Source: Patagioenas fasciata
Lineage: Eukaryota > Chordata > Aves > Columbiformes > Columbidae
Direction of reading: 5' to 3'
Assembly (NCBI RefSeq): GCF_037038585.1
Contig: NC_092525.1
Location: 17,464,867 to 17,528,866, forward strand
Length of the DNA: 64,000 nt
Part shown: positions 22,165 to 36,629 of the stretch, piece after piece
How the letters are laid out: each line of letters starts with the position of its first letter
How positions within the stretch are numbered: position 1 is the stretch's first letter
Notes under the pieces: generated by a model
Database searches by the model: none
Seen by the model: only the letters and a program-made list of their open reading frames with translations
Told to the model about the DNA's origin: nothing
Position numbers and translations under genes: made by a program

Positions 22165-25100
22165 TGTTGCAACATTATGCGTGGTAAATAATTGCATATT
22201 CAAGATTTTGTGAGATGGGTGACAGGGAAAATGGAGGAAAGACATTTATAAAAAACATTATTTACAAAAATGATATCCACATAGTTGTATTCTAACCTAT
22301 AAGGCAAGTAACATTTAAAATATGTTGTTTCATGATTATCTTCAACAAGTCAGTACAACACATTCAAATTACCAGTGGTCAAATACAAAGCTTTGCTGCA
22401 ATAGTCCATGTGCAACAAACCTGTACGTCTTTTATAGTTTTTTCTCTGAGAACAGTAGGTAAGCAGCAAAGTTTTCATCACAGATTAAGCAGTACCTAGG
22501 CCATCGTAGACTAAAGGTATAATATATCTCATTGCACGTTTAGGCAAAAAAGGCCAGCCATTAATTAACTTAAATCTTAAAAATAGACCTGTGTATCTTA
22601 ATCCACAAATATTTATAAACATTTTATACATGAAGGAGTTCATAAAATGATACAGGGTGATACCCTGGGAAATCCAATCAACTTCTGGGGGTTCCTCTGG
22701 GCTCAGAGGTGTCTCAGAGAGGTTCTCCTCCACCTTCCACCCACCAGCCCATGGCCGCAGAACCAGAGCACCAAACCTCAGCCCGGCTTGATTCCTCTCT
22801 CAGACCACAACTAATGTCTCCATACGGTTTATGCCGTCAAAGCAACTGTGTGATTTCACCAATTTTAAAGTGTTTTGGAGGGGAAAATCGCTCCTGCGTG
22901 GATTTTGAACCCAACAGCAGGACAGCACATCCGCAGTGATTCCCTCTGTGTCTTAGAAGAGAGAGATTTCTAATGGAGGAATAAAATATTCTGAACACCT
23001 CGCTAACACCTGGTGTGTTTCATCCCCTACTGCTTGGCCTGTAGTGAAGTCCTGCTGGTGTGCAAACCTTTGAAGAGCATCACCACATTAGCTTTTCTCA
23101 CTTTCAGGAAAAATTGTCAGCGGCATTATCTGCAGTCACTCCTAAAGTGGTAGCAGAGGTCACACAGGGGGCGGACAGGTATTTCTGCAAATCTTTTTCT
23201 AGCCTTGCAATGGAACAAAAATTAAAACACTGACTATCATAAAAACTCCCCAGCACCGCGAGAATTACTTTCCTTGGGAAATTGTGAGAAAAAGAAGAAG
23301 AAAAGAAGAATTCTGGCTATGAATTGAAATATTTGAGACAGTAATTTCTTACCAGGAAAGTACAATGTGATTGTTATATATTTTGGGCTATCATTTTAAA
23401 AAAGAAAAAAAGAAAAAAAGCTGAATGGAGCAGGATTCCTTTGTGAGGCAGAACTGCACCGGTGCCGAAGGAGATGGGGAACCGAGGGTGAGGTCCAAAC
23501 GTTTTTAGTAAAAGATGTTTGACTCTCTCTTAGGTCATTTAAAAATATGACACCTTTTCATTGCAGCCCAGCCATCTAAAAATGCTTTTGCTGCAAGAAG
23601 TGACGTGGTGACTCTTTATGTGATGCTCATGCTGGAGGAGCTGGGTGGGAACACAGTTTGGACAGTGGCCTCACAGCAAAAATAAGCAGCAGCTTTATAA
23701 GAGGGAAGTGATAATTAGGAATAAATGCAAGCACCAAATGAAAAACTTATTATTTGGTAATATTTCATACTATTGAGCAATTTAATAGATATTAAGAAAC
23801 ATTGTTAAAGTGGAAAATTGGTCTGAAACATCTCCTGTGAGGAGCACTGTAAGCTGGCTGATAATCGTCAATATTTGCAACAAACAGAAGATGAAAGTTG
23901 CAAATGAAAAGGCTTCCTGCTGCCCAAATCTAAAGACCCAAATCTGCACATGTTCATGGGGAAAAACACATCCAGTCCATCAGCGGGCACTGGGCTGCTG
24001 GTGGCTACTGGGGACCCAAGGAAAATCCCTCTGGGGAGATGTGGCTGAGGACATGTCCACACAAGTCTCCAAGCCAAAGCCTTTCTGTGCATGCATCACA
24101 CCTATTTTTTTTTTTTTTTTTTATTTATCCTTTTTTTTTTTGGCTCAGATAACCAGCTCAGAGTGCTGCTGAGTTAAGGGGTGCGGTGCTGGAGGGCTGA
24201 GCCCCCCTTTTCAACCTCAGCCTGACTTGAGAAAAGAGCCTCGGGACCACATGCCCAGCAAGATACACTTGGCTCTAGGGATGCAGGTGACTCACAGGCA
24301 ACCAAATCACTGCTTTTTCAACTCCCCACTGATGTAGTTGCTCTCTGCTAGTGGGCAGGGAGGCCCAAACAGATGCATTTCCTGAAAATACACATTTTTT
24401 CCTGCCTAAAAGCAGAGGCGAAGCCTGCAGAGCTCAAGTGCCCTGAATGCAACAGGGCAGTGCATCCCCCCTGCCCTCTTCAGAGGGCTCTCACCGCTAC
24501 TACGGAAGCTGGAATTGGGGATAAACATCCCTATATATGCCCCTTTTTAAGTCTGCTACATCCCATGCTGCTGCTCATAATATTTTTTTGGCTGACACCT
24601 TCTCAAAGCCAGGTAGAAAGAAGACCAGGTTCCTGCATGTCAGGCACAGAAAAGCAACTGGTCTGCTCCCCCTCCACACACAGGGTAATGCTGGGGTGCC
24701 ACGCTCACACAACACACAGGAAGACAAAAATCTGACAAAATAAGCATCCCTGGGACACTCAGCTGCTCTGCCCTCTGCTCAAACACCGTCAGAGCAGGAA
24801 AACTCAAGCATGGACACAGAACAGCGTCTCCTCGCAAGGGCCATGCAGGGAGGAAAATCAGAGATATGCAGTTTGACGCTGCTGAGCAAACACCCCGTGA
24901 ACTGAAACACTACACAAAAAACTTGCCAAATGCAGTATGCAAACACCTGTGCCAAAACCGCTGGGTTTGGTCCCAGTGTTTGGGCTGGGAATAGCTGTTT
25001 TGTGTCACCTGGTGGTGGCTGGAAGGGGATGGTGTCCCCGTGGGGCTGCCAGCACACCAAACTGGGGTGCAATTCACACCAGAAAAGGTGCAGGACTCAT

Positions 25101-27041
25101 CTCTCTACCCAGGCCACAGGGGCTGCATCACAGCACCCCCACGCACCCAGAAAATGTGACGTGGGTTTTGTGGGGGCACAAACAGGACAAGCTTGCAAGC
25201 CTGGGGTTATGGGAGTTTTTGTTTAAAAAGCATTTAAAAAACCAGTGCTAATGTAAACACCTTGTCTTTCAAATGAAATATAAACTAAAATATCTATGTT
25301 CTGGTAATATTTACATTATAAAATCCTTAATTTCAGGACTATGGCATAGATCACTTTCCAAAGCATGAGTTTATAACAATTGTATACAGCATAAACCAAT
25401 TATGCAAAAACTGATTCTTAAATTTTGCTTTATATTCCTATGTCAGAAAGGGGTAAGTTACACAGTTTATACATAACTCCATTTCAGGGGAAAAATTATT
25501 AATAGAGTTGAACACTCCCTCCAGGAGTTCTGGCAAGTGTCTTTTCAAAAACTGTGAAGATGTATGAAGTTGCGTAACTTAATTGTGCTTTCACCTCTGT
25601 GTGGATACCTCCTATAAGCACACACACAACTCAGGCAGCCTATCACACATACCTCAGTCTGGGAGTCACCTCAGAACTGAAATGTCTCCAGATTTCCTTG
25701 TTTTCTTTTAAGGTGGGCACAGATTACTGTTTTCTTACGTCACTCCAAACTGCTCTGTGAGCAAGCACATCCTAACACGCACAAAGGTTTCCAGCACAAA
25801 TGCACAAGCCCTATCCTGGCAGTATTTGTGGCTGTAAAATTAGCACTATTTGTCATCTCACACATTTCTTAAGTCGCCAGGACCCCATTTAATGGATGCT
25901 CCTATGCTGCTCTTTGCATCTGAACACCAGCTGCAAATAATTTTGAAAAAATCCCCATTTTTTTTCCCACGTCACTAAATTGTCCCTTTGAAACCAGCTC
26001 TCCACCCTGGCAGCTGCCACACCGTCAACGTGTAGGGGCTTTCAAAAATAGGAAAAAAAACCTCAAACCAATCAACCAAAGAAAAAAAATAACAGAAAAA
26101 GCAAGCGAAGGAACATAGAAATACAACCAAAAATCTAGATACTGCTCAGGAAAATGTATCCTTAAAAATAGCAATAACTTTTTCGGACAGTGTGTAAGGT
26201 CAGAGTAACTACCCAACCTCTTTGCCTGCTTACCTCCTTGCCTACATATCTGCAAAATGTAAAGATACGGGGCAAAGAGAAGCACTCGTCACCTACACAC
26301 ACACTGCTGGGACTCCTGATGGGTCACCTGCGGCCCTAAGAGAACATGGGCACGTTCACGGAGGTTTGTGGTAATGGAAATTTGATGTTAATACTCTTTG
26401 TACAAGTAACATTTTTTTCCACGTTTTGCTGGGAGACTGTACTAGGAACCTCCACATTTACAGCGATATTTTTCTGGAGTTAAACCAGCTAAACCTGAAG
26501 ATAGAGATTTTTATTCATCACCGTGAGACATACTAAGGACTGAAGAAAAAGTAAATCAGCCTGTCATTTCTACTCTCTTTTTATGAGGCACCCCCTTCAT
26601 AACAGCTATCAGTATTGTATTTAAATCGTATATATTGATAAAATGTAATCTACCTCTGTAAGCATTGTGCCATTCAACAGTACTACTATTAAATTTATAT
26701 ACCACAGTTTAAATTACATCCATTTCATGAATGGTAAAATGCTAAAACTCAAGTGTCTAACGGCCAAAATACAGCCTTACTGGAATGAGTACAATTTACA
26801 AATACAATAATTACATTTTAAAACCATTAACAATGTTACATCTAGAAGTAGATACTGTAGGACTGGTCAAGACGGTGTTTTCCAAGGAAAAAAATGCTGA
26901 AAGTTGTCATCACTTCCAACAGAAATGTCCCAAGTGCAGGATTTAGTTCATTTTCCTTAAACTGTAATTAAAACCCGTTCCACGCACAGCAGTCCTTGGG
27001 TGTTTTCCGTATTATTTTCCATAGACTTGCATAAGCTCCCA
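22165..27041 (-). other. SGIP1: Probable SGIP1 3' untranslated region
   Basis: About 4.9 kb after the SGIP1 stop, AT-rich at both ends and free of CR1 copies, unlike the introns. A long 3'UTR is usual for neuronal transcripts, so this assignment is inference. It includes a poly(T) stretch at about 24105-24141 and no convincing coding sequence. Confidence 0.5.
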
Positions 27042-30000
27042 TCAGTTATCGGCCAAGTATTTACCTAAAAATAGGATCAGAAATCAGCTGTGGGGAGGGA
27101 GCAGCCCCGGTTCCTGGGGGATGGGGACCCACCACCACCAGCCCCACACGCACGGCCACGCTGCTGCCACGGAAAAATCGTCACAGAATCATGAAATCAT
27201 CGAATCCCAGGTTGAAGGGACCTCAAGGATCATCTGGTCCAACCTTTCTTGGCACAAGCTCAGTCTGGACAAGCTGGCCCAGCACCCTGTCCAGCTGAAT
27301 CTGAAAAGTGTCCAATGTTGGGGAATCTTCCCTGGGGAGATTGTTCCAGTGGCTGATTGTTCTCATCCTAAAAAAAATTCCCCTGTGTCCAATTGGAATC
27401 TCCCCAGGAGTAACTTGTACCCATTACCCCTCGTCTTTTCTTGTGACTCCTGCAAAAGAGGAGTCTCCACCTTCTTCGTAGCCACTCTTTAAATGCTGAG
27501 ACATGGTGACAAGGTCTCCCCTGAGCTGCCTTTCTCTAAACTTTGGAGATCCCCAGACCTTGCCTTTTGCGCAGGACCCGTCAGCAGAAAAGAGCCCATT
27601 AAACTCAAGGCTCTGGTAAGGATTTATTTCATGCGAGGGAGCTTTTGCCCCTCTGATGTCAGCCAACCCTGTCACACCATGCTGCGGTGGCTTGAACAGC
27701 CAACAAATACACAGCAAGGGCAGTCCAGATGTGTTGCACAGTTGGAGGGGGCCACTGGGGACATTGCCATCCCAAGAGCAGCCACCGGCGAGGTACCTAC
27801 CTGCCGCAAACCTCTTCTTGATGAGGGAGAAGCGGTACCCAGCGCCGACAAGCTCGATGTCACAGCTGGAGAGCGTGGTCCCCTCGCTGGTGAACTGCAC
27901 AGCCAGGGGGGCCGGGGTGCTGGGCCCCTCTGACAGCTGGAACCGCGCCAGCAGAGACCCCACACCTGTGATTTAAAAATCCCACATGAGACCCTTTTAC
28001 AAGCCCGGAGAGGCACATCCTGCATCCCGGGACCAGATTTGCTGGCAAAGCCAAAGAGATGCCCAACGTGCTGCAAGTAAAGCCCATGGCCATGGCTATA
28101 CCTGAGCTAGCAGCATATCCTGGGGCAACAGAGCCAAACCCCCTCACCCTCCCAGCAGATTTTAGCCAGGCTGCATGGGTGACATGTGGGAGGCTGCAGT
28201 TCCCCGACAGGGATGTGACATGGAGCCTCAGCCTTCAGAAATGGAGTCAGTGGAACAAAGGACTCGGCAAACAACCGTGCCCAAACCCAATGTGTTAATA
28301 CCCTTCCATGATGCCAAAGCAGTTGGCAAAAACCTGCCAGTGGCACTCGTCCCTGCTTTTCAAAGCTCTTTGGTCCCAGCTTTAAATAGCATTTTCCCCC
28401 AGCAAGTGCCGGCAGAAACCTGCACATCTGGACTTGTGTGCAGGCGCGATAAATGGGTCAGTGTCAGATATAAGTATTCAGAGTTAATAGCATGCACATT
28501 TACAGAATTACCTCCATTTTCCGACTTCTGAGAGATATCAGGGATCTTCCACAATATCCTTTGCTGTTCAGCGTTCCTAAAAACACATGAAGAAGAGCAT
28601 TTCTGTAGGAAACAAGAAATTACGAAGGAGTGGTTTGAATTTCGCTAAAGGCTGTGTGGGCTAGGGGAGCAGCTCTGGTGCTGCTCTCCAGAACTACAAT
28701 TCTAAGAGTTTGGCTTTAGGTTTGACGTGGGGCAGGAAAATGCTGCTCTTGCATTGCACCATAACAATTAAGCAATGGGTGACAGGCAGCAGGATTAAAG
28801 TAGCCAAAACAAGAAATAAGGGTTGTTATTCTGCCTCTTGTGCACGTAGGTTCAGCTCTGACCACGTGCGTGTGGGAATGGTGAGGAAAAAAAGTAAAAT
28901 CAGAGTAGGGTTGCAGGTTTCTTCCTACCAGACAGCAGGAGGAAGCACAGCTTGAAGTTTGGTTACTCCTCCGTCGACGGGGACAAGGAACTGGACGTTG
29001 TTTAGAGCGACCGGTGTGGTCATTGCCTCTGTATTGTATTTGTAGTCGATGCGGAGGTCAGTGCTTGCAGGGTCACACCGCCAGCTCACTGCAAGGTTTA
29101 ATGGAGTAGACTGAATACCCTGGGCAGATACCTTCCAAAATGACAGAAAAAACATTTAGTTTCCATAGGGGTGAAGGGAGAAATCCCATTTTACAGACGC
29201 AGTCATTGCATTTGGTTGCAGAGGAGACAATACCTTGGATTCTCATAGAAAGTTTGCCTGATTTTGAGCCCAGTACAATCTAGTGACACAGAGATGGGAC
29301 AAGCAGGACAGCATGTCCTCAACTCGTGTTATCTCCACTCTGCACTAGGGAAATACCGGTTTTTACATCTATAAACTAAGCACACATTTTTTGGCACAGT
29401 TTGTCTTACAGAAAAACCCCTACCTGGTATTTGAGCATATCCACATTGTAATAGGTGGCTTGCGGCTTCTGTTCCGATACCTTCTTTAGGTGAGTCATCA
29501 GATTTGGCATGTTGACCCAGAACTCCTTGGTGGTAGCATCACTCTGTGTGTTGTCACTGCACAGAGGAGAATTAACCCTTGGCATAAGCCACCTCAGCAG
29601 AAAAAAAGCTTTTCTACAAAGCATGTAGGGCAGCAGTGCTGGTCACCAGCTGGGACCGCATTTAATCCCACATTTAGAGAAATATCACCTCCCTTCTGCC
29701 CATCTCTGGCTTGTCCTTAGCTGCCTCCGCAGAGGCACAGCAGATACAACCTGTAGGTCACCTCATTTTGCAAACAGGAGATATAACAAGCAGAGCGGGG
29801 CAGAAAATGAGCAAAACCCATCAAAACGCTTCTCTCTGCAGATGCTCTGTGTTCGGTTTTGAGCCTCTCAGGACAATGAAGCCCTTGAGGTGCTGGAGCA
29901 AGTTGAGAGAAGGGAATGTAGCTGGGGAGGGGTTGAGGCACAAGTGTGATGGGAGCGGTTGAGGGACCTGGGGGGTTCAGCCTGGAGAACAGGAGCTGAG

Positions 30001-33000
30001 GGGAGACCTTCTGATCTCTCAACTGCCTGAAAGGAGCTTGGAGCCAGGGGGGTCGGGCTCTGCTCCCAAGGAACAAGCACCAGGACCAGAGGAAACGGCC
30101 TCAAGTTGTGCCAGGGGAGGCTGAGGTTGGATGTTGGTAACAATTTCTTCCCCAAAGGGCTGTTGGGCATTGGAACAGGCTGCCCAGGGCAGTGGTGGAG
30201 TCACCATCCCTGGAGGGGTTGAACAGATGTGCAGATGAGGCTCTCAGGGACATGGGGTAGTGCCAGGGGTGGGTGAACAGTTGGACTCAATGATCTTGAG
30301 AGTCTTTTCCAACCAAAGAGATTCTATGATGCTCTTCTGCCTGGCAAAGGGACTGTTCTCAGAGGGGGAACTCTGACAAGTATTTAAGGGCTTGAGAATT
30401 TCCTTCCCAAAATCAGGGCAAGCTACCAAGGAAGATATTTCAGGCCATGTGTTTTTACAAAGCATCTTATTTTTCTGGAAACCCACCCTCCTTTGGGGTG
30501 CTGTGTGGCAGGGTCTTACCAGCAGAGTAGCTGGGGGTTTGGCAGGACGTGCTCCAGCCGGTTGTAGTTAAGCACGCGGAAGGTGAGTACCGCCGGAGCG
30601 GGGTTGTTGGCAAAGTGTCGGGTGATGCCGGCTGGAAACGACAGCACCATCTCCCCAGTGATCTTCACGATGCACCTGCAGGACCAAACACAGAGATCGA
30701 GGTGGGGAGGAAGAAAACAGTGGGTCTCAAAATGCAGCAGGAGAGGATTGTTCATGCCAGGGAGGGTGCGGTGACAGCCCCCGCCTTCCCACCCACTACA
30801 CCAGGGAGTAAACCTGTTGTGGTCCTAAACCAGAGCGAGCTGAAACAGCAGCACAAGTTGGCAGCCTGCTAGGGGTGAGACCGATGCTCGTGGGGATGCC
30901 TCAGGAGCATCCTGCCCATGGACAATATGTCCCTGTCCCTCGAGATGCTCACCAAAGCATCAACAGCACCCCAAGCCTGTCCCAAACCCAGGACCTCCCC
31001 ATATTGACACCCAGACCCTGTCAGATGGCACCTACTTGTTCGGGTCGGCCCCTTTGAAATACGCATTGACAGTTTCTGTGAAGGCGGCGGCGACGGGCAG
31101 GGTGTCCTGTGCCCCCATGGTGAGGGGGCTGGGTCCCCGTGATGAGCCTGCAACAGACCAAAAACCTCCTGTTCTTACGTGCAGAGAAAAATAGCACCGG
31201 TCCCCCCCATAGCCAGGGCGATGGGGTGCTCACCAGGATCCCCAGCCTAGCTCTATGGGCAAATATTCAGAAAAAATTCCCTAGGCTTTGGATGAGGCTT
31301 TTAAAACATTTTAAAATTATCTTCCCCCACCCCGAAAAAAAAAGAAAAGCAAGCAGAGAAAATAATGGAGAAGCCCCAGGCAGGAGCAGCATGCGGGGCC
31401 GCGGCAGCCCCAGCGCTTTGCATGACAGTTTTTGCAGCAGGTTTCTGGACCCCGGCAAGAGAGGCTGGGGAGGGTCCTTGTCCCTTGGCTGGGGGGCTCA
31501 GGTTGCCCATGGGAGAGTGGGGTGTCAGCAGTGTCCCCCCCAACACTGCCTGAACCCCAGCCTGTGGGACCCCTGCAATCCCCCCTCTCCTGCCCGGCTC
31601 TCGCCCCACAAAGCCTGAGACACGCAGTGGCAGATCTGCACATCGTCAGAAATCTGGAGCTACAGAGGAGAACGTGGAACTCCAGGTGCAAGAGCTAAAG
31701 CTATTAATCCGTGGTTTATTTAGTTGATTAAAAAAAAAAAAAAAAAAAAGGTGGAAAAGTTTGCTTTGGTCATGCTGTGCATCTGTGGATGCTGGCCAGG
31801 CTCTAAAATAGTTCACCCCTGCATAGTCACACACAGGTTTCCCTTTGCTGGCCAGAAATACCTGTCTCCGAAAAATATTTGAGGATGAAAACATTACTGC
31901 CAAGCATATTCCAGAAGCCCTGGGTGTGCTGGAAACCCTGCGTGGGGGACAATGTCCCGTTCCCCATGCCTGTCACAAAGTGGTGACTGTTGCCTACGTG
32001 ACGTACAAGTTGCTGAACCCCCAGGTACCCAAAAAACTCCTCGAGGAGTCAACAGCCCTGCCCTGGTACCACCAGTTCAGCCTGATCTATTTTTCTCCAA
32101 CACACCACTTTTTTTAATATATATATCATAATCATATATATATCATCAGGTTAAACACAAGGATTATTTTGCCCCAAACCAGGTAAAAAGGCATGGAAAA
32201 GGTCTCTGGAGGGGCAGCTTCCCTGGGGACCCCAACACCCCTTTGCTCTGTTACCTTCATTTACAGGGTCTGAATCAGGCAGGTGAATCAGGCTGTAAAT
32301 TCAGCCCAGGGTTTTACTTAGAGCACACAACTGTGTGGCAGTTTCAGCTGAAGCCACATGAGATTAAACACCGGCCTGGGGATGGGCAGCATCTCGGCAG
32401 GTGGGGGTGAAGGAAAAGCAAAGTGACCACGCAAAATGCAGTGTGTTTCTGGTGGGCTCCTGCTTCTCTGCTTGGACTATCTTCAAAAATAATCCCCTCC
32501 CTTCTTTATCTGCTGCTGCCTGCCTCAGCCCCATTTTCTGCTGCTTTTTGCCTCAGATCTAAGCAATCTGTGGTGGCTTCTTTGTGACATTCAGTAAGGT
32601 CCTGGCTTGCTGCTGCAAATTTTCTGCAAGTATTATAAATAATAGAGCCTGGCTCCAGGAAATCAGGCTTCATAATATCTCCTGACAAAAGCACTTCTGT
32701 CACTTGCATTACACTTCAAGTTTTGATATATTAATTGTAAAAAATGCATCATTGGCGGGTGAAGATTCCTCACGCCTTACAAATACAACCGTGCAGGCAG
32801 CGTGTTAATGTATAAAACCCAAGTTGCTCTCTCCCAGAGACACAGAGGAACCTCTCTGGTGCTGGGGTTTCCCCTTCAAATGTATAATGTAACCTAAAAG
32901 GGTGTAAAAAATTAGTATAGCCACGGGTCTTCATCTTGGTCATATATCTTAAGAAGCTCAGGGGAATAAGTGGTTCCAGCCGCAGCCCGGGATAATGATG

Positions 33001-36000
33001 CTCAATAAGTGGAGCGGGTCTGTCTGTCACAGGACACGGATGGACAAACTGAGCATCTCACCCGCACGTGACAGCCTCATCACCACACACACATGAATTA
33101 CCCTAATGAGCCCAGGGAGACAGCATGGGCTCCCCAAGCCTCCTGTTCCTGAGGACACAGCCCTGGGCTGTGCACTGGGGACTGGGCAAACTGGAGCAGA
33201 CACCTTGTGTCAGTGCCAGCCGCGCGTTGAGGCACGGGCAGCCCACCAAATCCACCGGCCACCTGATTATTGCAGCTGAAATACCTGCAGACTGGGAGGG
33301 TAACGTGTTTTTTATGAATTCTTTGCATAGGCATCATGGTGGGTTATCAGACAGCGCATCCTCGCTCCTCGAGCAACAACCCCCCCATCAAATCCAGCCA
33401 AACGCAGGCCAGGGGGATGTTCTCATCGCGTGCACCCAGTAATACAGGTGAGATTCAAAAACATAAACGCAGACCAGCAGTAGAGGGGTGACAACTGAAG
33501 GTGTCTCCTGGCAGAGGAACATCAGGCTCATCTCGGGAGGAAAGGCAAGAGGAAGGTCTTTAGCCATCCAGCAGCAGCACCACCAGTGATTCTTGGCAAT
33601 ATTATCATTATTCTTTAGGAGAGAAAAAAAAAAAAAACACCCCACACTTTCCAAACATACAAACCCTGCCCCAGAGCACTGATCAATAGGGTGAGCATCT
33701 CTCACACCAACGCACCTTTTCCCTCATTTTCCATCTCTCATTTCTTACACCATTTCTCTGTACATATACGAGACTCCTTCATTCTCCAGAATGAAAAATC
33801 ATACATGCAAGACTAAATCAGCTTGTCTCATGTATCTGTATTACCAGGCTCAGCTGGCCTTGGAAAGTCTGAGTTCATCTGAACAGCAACAAAACATCCT
33901 CCGTGTTTCTAATCTGACTCTGGACACAGATCATGTGGATGTAACCAGCATTCAGAGTTCTCTGTTCCCTCTACTCTTCCCTGTGAACCTATATATTATT
34001 CTCTTAATAACTTCAGAGGCTAAACAACTTTTAAAATAAAATTTTTAATGTAAATATAAAAGTATGCTCTCTTTATTTTAAGACCTAAAATTCTTTTCCA
34101 GAAACCTGAGAGACAAGTCTAGTTAAAGCACATACTGTGGCACACCTCCACCAAAAATATGGCTTTTCAGTTATTGCCTCAGAAGTAATTTTTAGAAACT
34201 TTTCATTTTAGCAAAATAATGCAATAATACTGGGGGTGGGGGGAGGGGAAATCCACTTTATGGAGCTTTGGATCCAGCCATAAGCAGCACACCAGGCTCA
34301 TCTGCCTTAATTTTCCCTACACAAACATGGAAAATACAGCTGTGAAGTAAGGATGGCTGAGTACCAGTGATCCTGGTACCCAGCTCTGCCCATGCATCCA
34401 GGAGAGCATCACCAAAGCTGCACTGTGCCCTTTCACACACAAACTACCTCATGTTCTACCAATACATGGATTTTAGTACAGAAAAAACTGAGCTCAGAAA
34501 TAAAAAGTAATCTGGCATTTCATGCCCTGAGTTACAGATGCCAAACTCAACAGATGTCATGAGATGTGCCCAGAGGCAATTCTGCACTGTTGCAGCCCTA
34601 GACAAACATACCAACCACTCCAGACCATTCATGCTGCCAGAACCAAGAACAAGAATTTAAATACACCATTCAAAACCACAAGAAAACCCCAAAGGGTTGG
34701 ACATGCTCGCAGTGCTGATGCTAGATTGAGCAAGGGGGACGAGAAACCACAGAGCAGGGGGTCAGCAGGGATGTACAGTGTTGGGTACATGTACTGAGGG
34801 ATCACTCTTCGACCTAGTGATACTTTTTTATTTTTTCTAGAAGCAGCAAAACTGCCATGAGCATCAGGAGACAGCAGTTCCTCCCTGGCCCCCTCCCAGG
34901 TCTAAGCCAGGAGCTGCTGTTGGAGCAGGGACCTTGAGGCCCAGCAGTTGCGGCTGATTGAAAAGCAAAAAGAAAGGAAAGAAGAACCAACCCCCCGGTC
35001 ACCAGCACCTCCATCCATCCATCCATCCATCCATCCATCCATCCATCCATCCCTGCTTCTGCTACAGCATAGAATCACAGAATCATTTTAGTTGGAAGAG
35101 ACCCTCAAAATCATCAAGTCCATCCATTACCCCACTCCTGGCACTACCCCATGTCCCTGAGAACCTCATCTCCGCATCTGTTCAACCCCTCCAGGGATGG
35201 TGACTCCACCACTGCCCTGGGCAGCCTGTTCCAATGCCCAACAGCCCTTTGGGGAAGAAATTGTTCCCAACATCCAACCTCAACCTCCCCTGGTGCAACT
35301 TGAGGCCGTTTCCTCTGGTCCTGGCACTTGTTCCTTGGGAGCAGAGCCCGACCTCCCCCGGCTCCAAGCTCCTTTCAGGCAGTTCAGAGATCAGAAGGTG
35401 TCCCCTCAGCTCCTGTTCTCCAGGCTGAACCACCCAGGTCCCTCAACCGCTCCCATCACATTTGTGCTCCAGCCCCTCACCAGCTCCGTTCCCTTCTCTC
35501 AACTCACTCCAGCACCTCAAGGGCTTCCTTGTCCTGAGGGGCCCAAAACTGATCCCAGGATTCAAGGTGCAGCTTCACCACCACCCAAAATGAGGTTTAC
35601 TCCATAAACACCAATGCCTTGTCCTCAGCCACCAGGGAACACAATCCCAGGCCACTGGGCTGTTTGCTGGAGGGGACACTGATGGCACAGTCACAGGAAG
35701 TGACACCCATGGGACCCGTGCTCTGGCCTGTCCCCTGCTTCATCCTTCATCCACAGCACAGCTCCTGCAAACACCCCAGCAGCTTCAAAGCTCTTCCTTC
35801 GGGGTTTAAAGCACCTGTTCCTCTTGCTAGCACTCCTTTTAAACAAAAACATGGGCATGATGTCTGTGCGGTGAGGCTTCCCCTGAAGCCTTGGGGCTCT
35901 CGGCATGGGGCTGCCCACTCAACACCCATGTCTCTGCCCTCTCCATGATGTGACGCTGCTCAGAGAAGCTGCCAACCACCTCAAAACAAGCTCTGTCCTC

Positions 36001-36629
36001 CCCACATCCCTCCATAACATGCCTTTTCATCAACGAGGGACCCCAAACACCTCAACGCCTCCAACCAGCTGCCCCAGCAGCACAACCCAGTGACATTTCA
36101 CTCTCTCCAACCTGTCACCCTGGAAAAATCTGATGGGAGGTGGGGAGGGGTCCCCAGCTTGGTGAAAAACCCGTCACCCTTCGGTTTTTAATTAACCGTG
36201 CCACAGCCCGAGCAGCTTGCGAGGGAGAGTAGAGAGAAGCCCTGGTTGACAGAGTCAAGTTCCTCAGCAGTGCAAGAGGTTTCGCTCTCTGGTTTTCACC
36301 ACAGTCTTGGTATGAGAATATTCTTTTGGGTTTTGATTTGTTTGGGGTTTGTTTTGGGGTTTGTTTTCATAAATAAAGAGGAAAACAGATCATGGGGATA
36401 AATGGCACAAACCAAATCATAGCCGTTCTGGTCGAAGTTGCGATGTCATCTAAGTAGCCATAGCATTTGGCTTGGAAAGCCAGACTGGAGCCTTGGGAGG
36501 AAACCCCGGGAGTCAGAGAGCAAGAGCGAGGGGAGTGAGCGGTTACCGGGTATGCTATGCACTACTTACCTTCGAAAGTCAAATAAAACTTTCCTCTGTC
36601 AAACCAAACGAGGGAAGGCTGTTCATTCT
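27042..36629 (-). CDS. SGIP1: SGIP1 C-terminal mu-homology domain, eight exons
   Basis: A mu-homology domain like those of FCHO1/2 and AP-2 mu, known in SGIP1 to bind Eps15 and cargo such as CB1 and synaptotagmin. Exons and landmark residues: 36570-36629 [20 protein letters not shown]; 31036-31147 [20 protein letters not shown]; 30520-30675 [20 protein letters not shown]; 29424-29556 [20 protein letters not shown]; 28929-29131 [20 protein letters not shown]; 28512-28576 [15 protein letters not shown]; 27801-27965 [20 protein letters not shown]; 27042-27064 KYLADN and the TGA stop at 27044-27042. Conservation with human is very high here, in contrast to the proline-rich middle. The last coding exon is only 23 bases. 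Confidence 0.95.

Larger units (their letters stand above)
31148..36569 (-). other. SGIP1: Large SGIP1 intron
   Basis: About 5.4 kb between the first two mu-homology-domain exons. It holds a poly(A) run at 31730-31749, an AT dinucleotide stretch near 32117-32150, a CCAT microsatellite and one CR1. No exon was recognised. Confidence 0.75.

Noticed and set aside
21243-22187. 314-codon open frame on the plus strand
   Set aside because: It lies mostly in the C-rich tandem repeat, overlaps long open frames on the other strand, has no recognisable domain, and runs into the AT-rich SGIP1 3' end.
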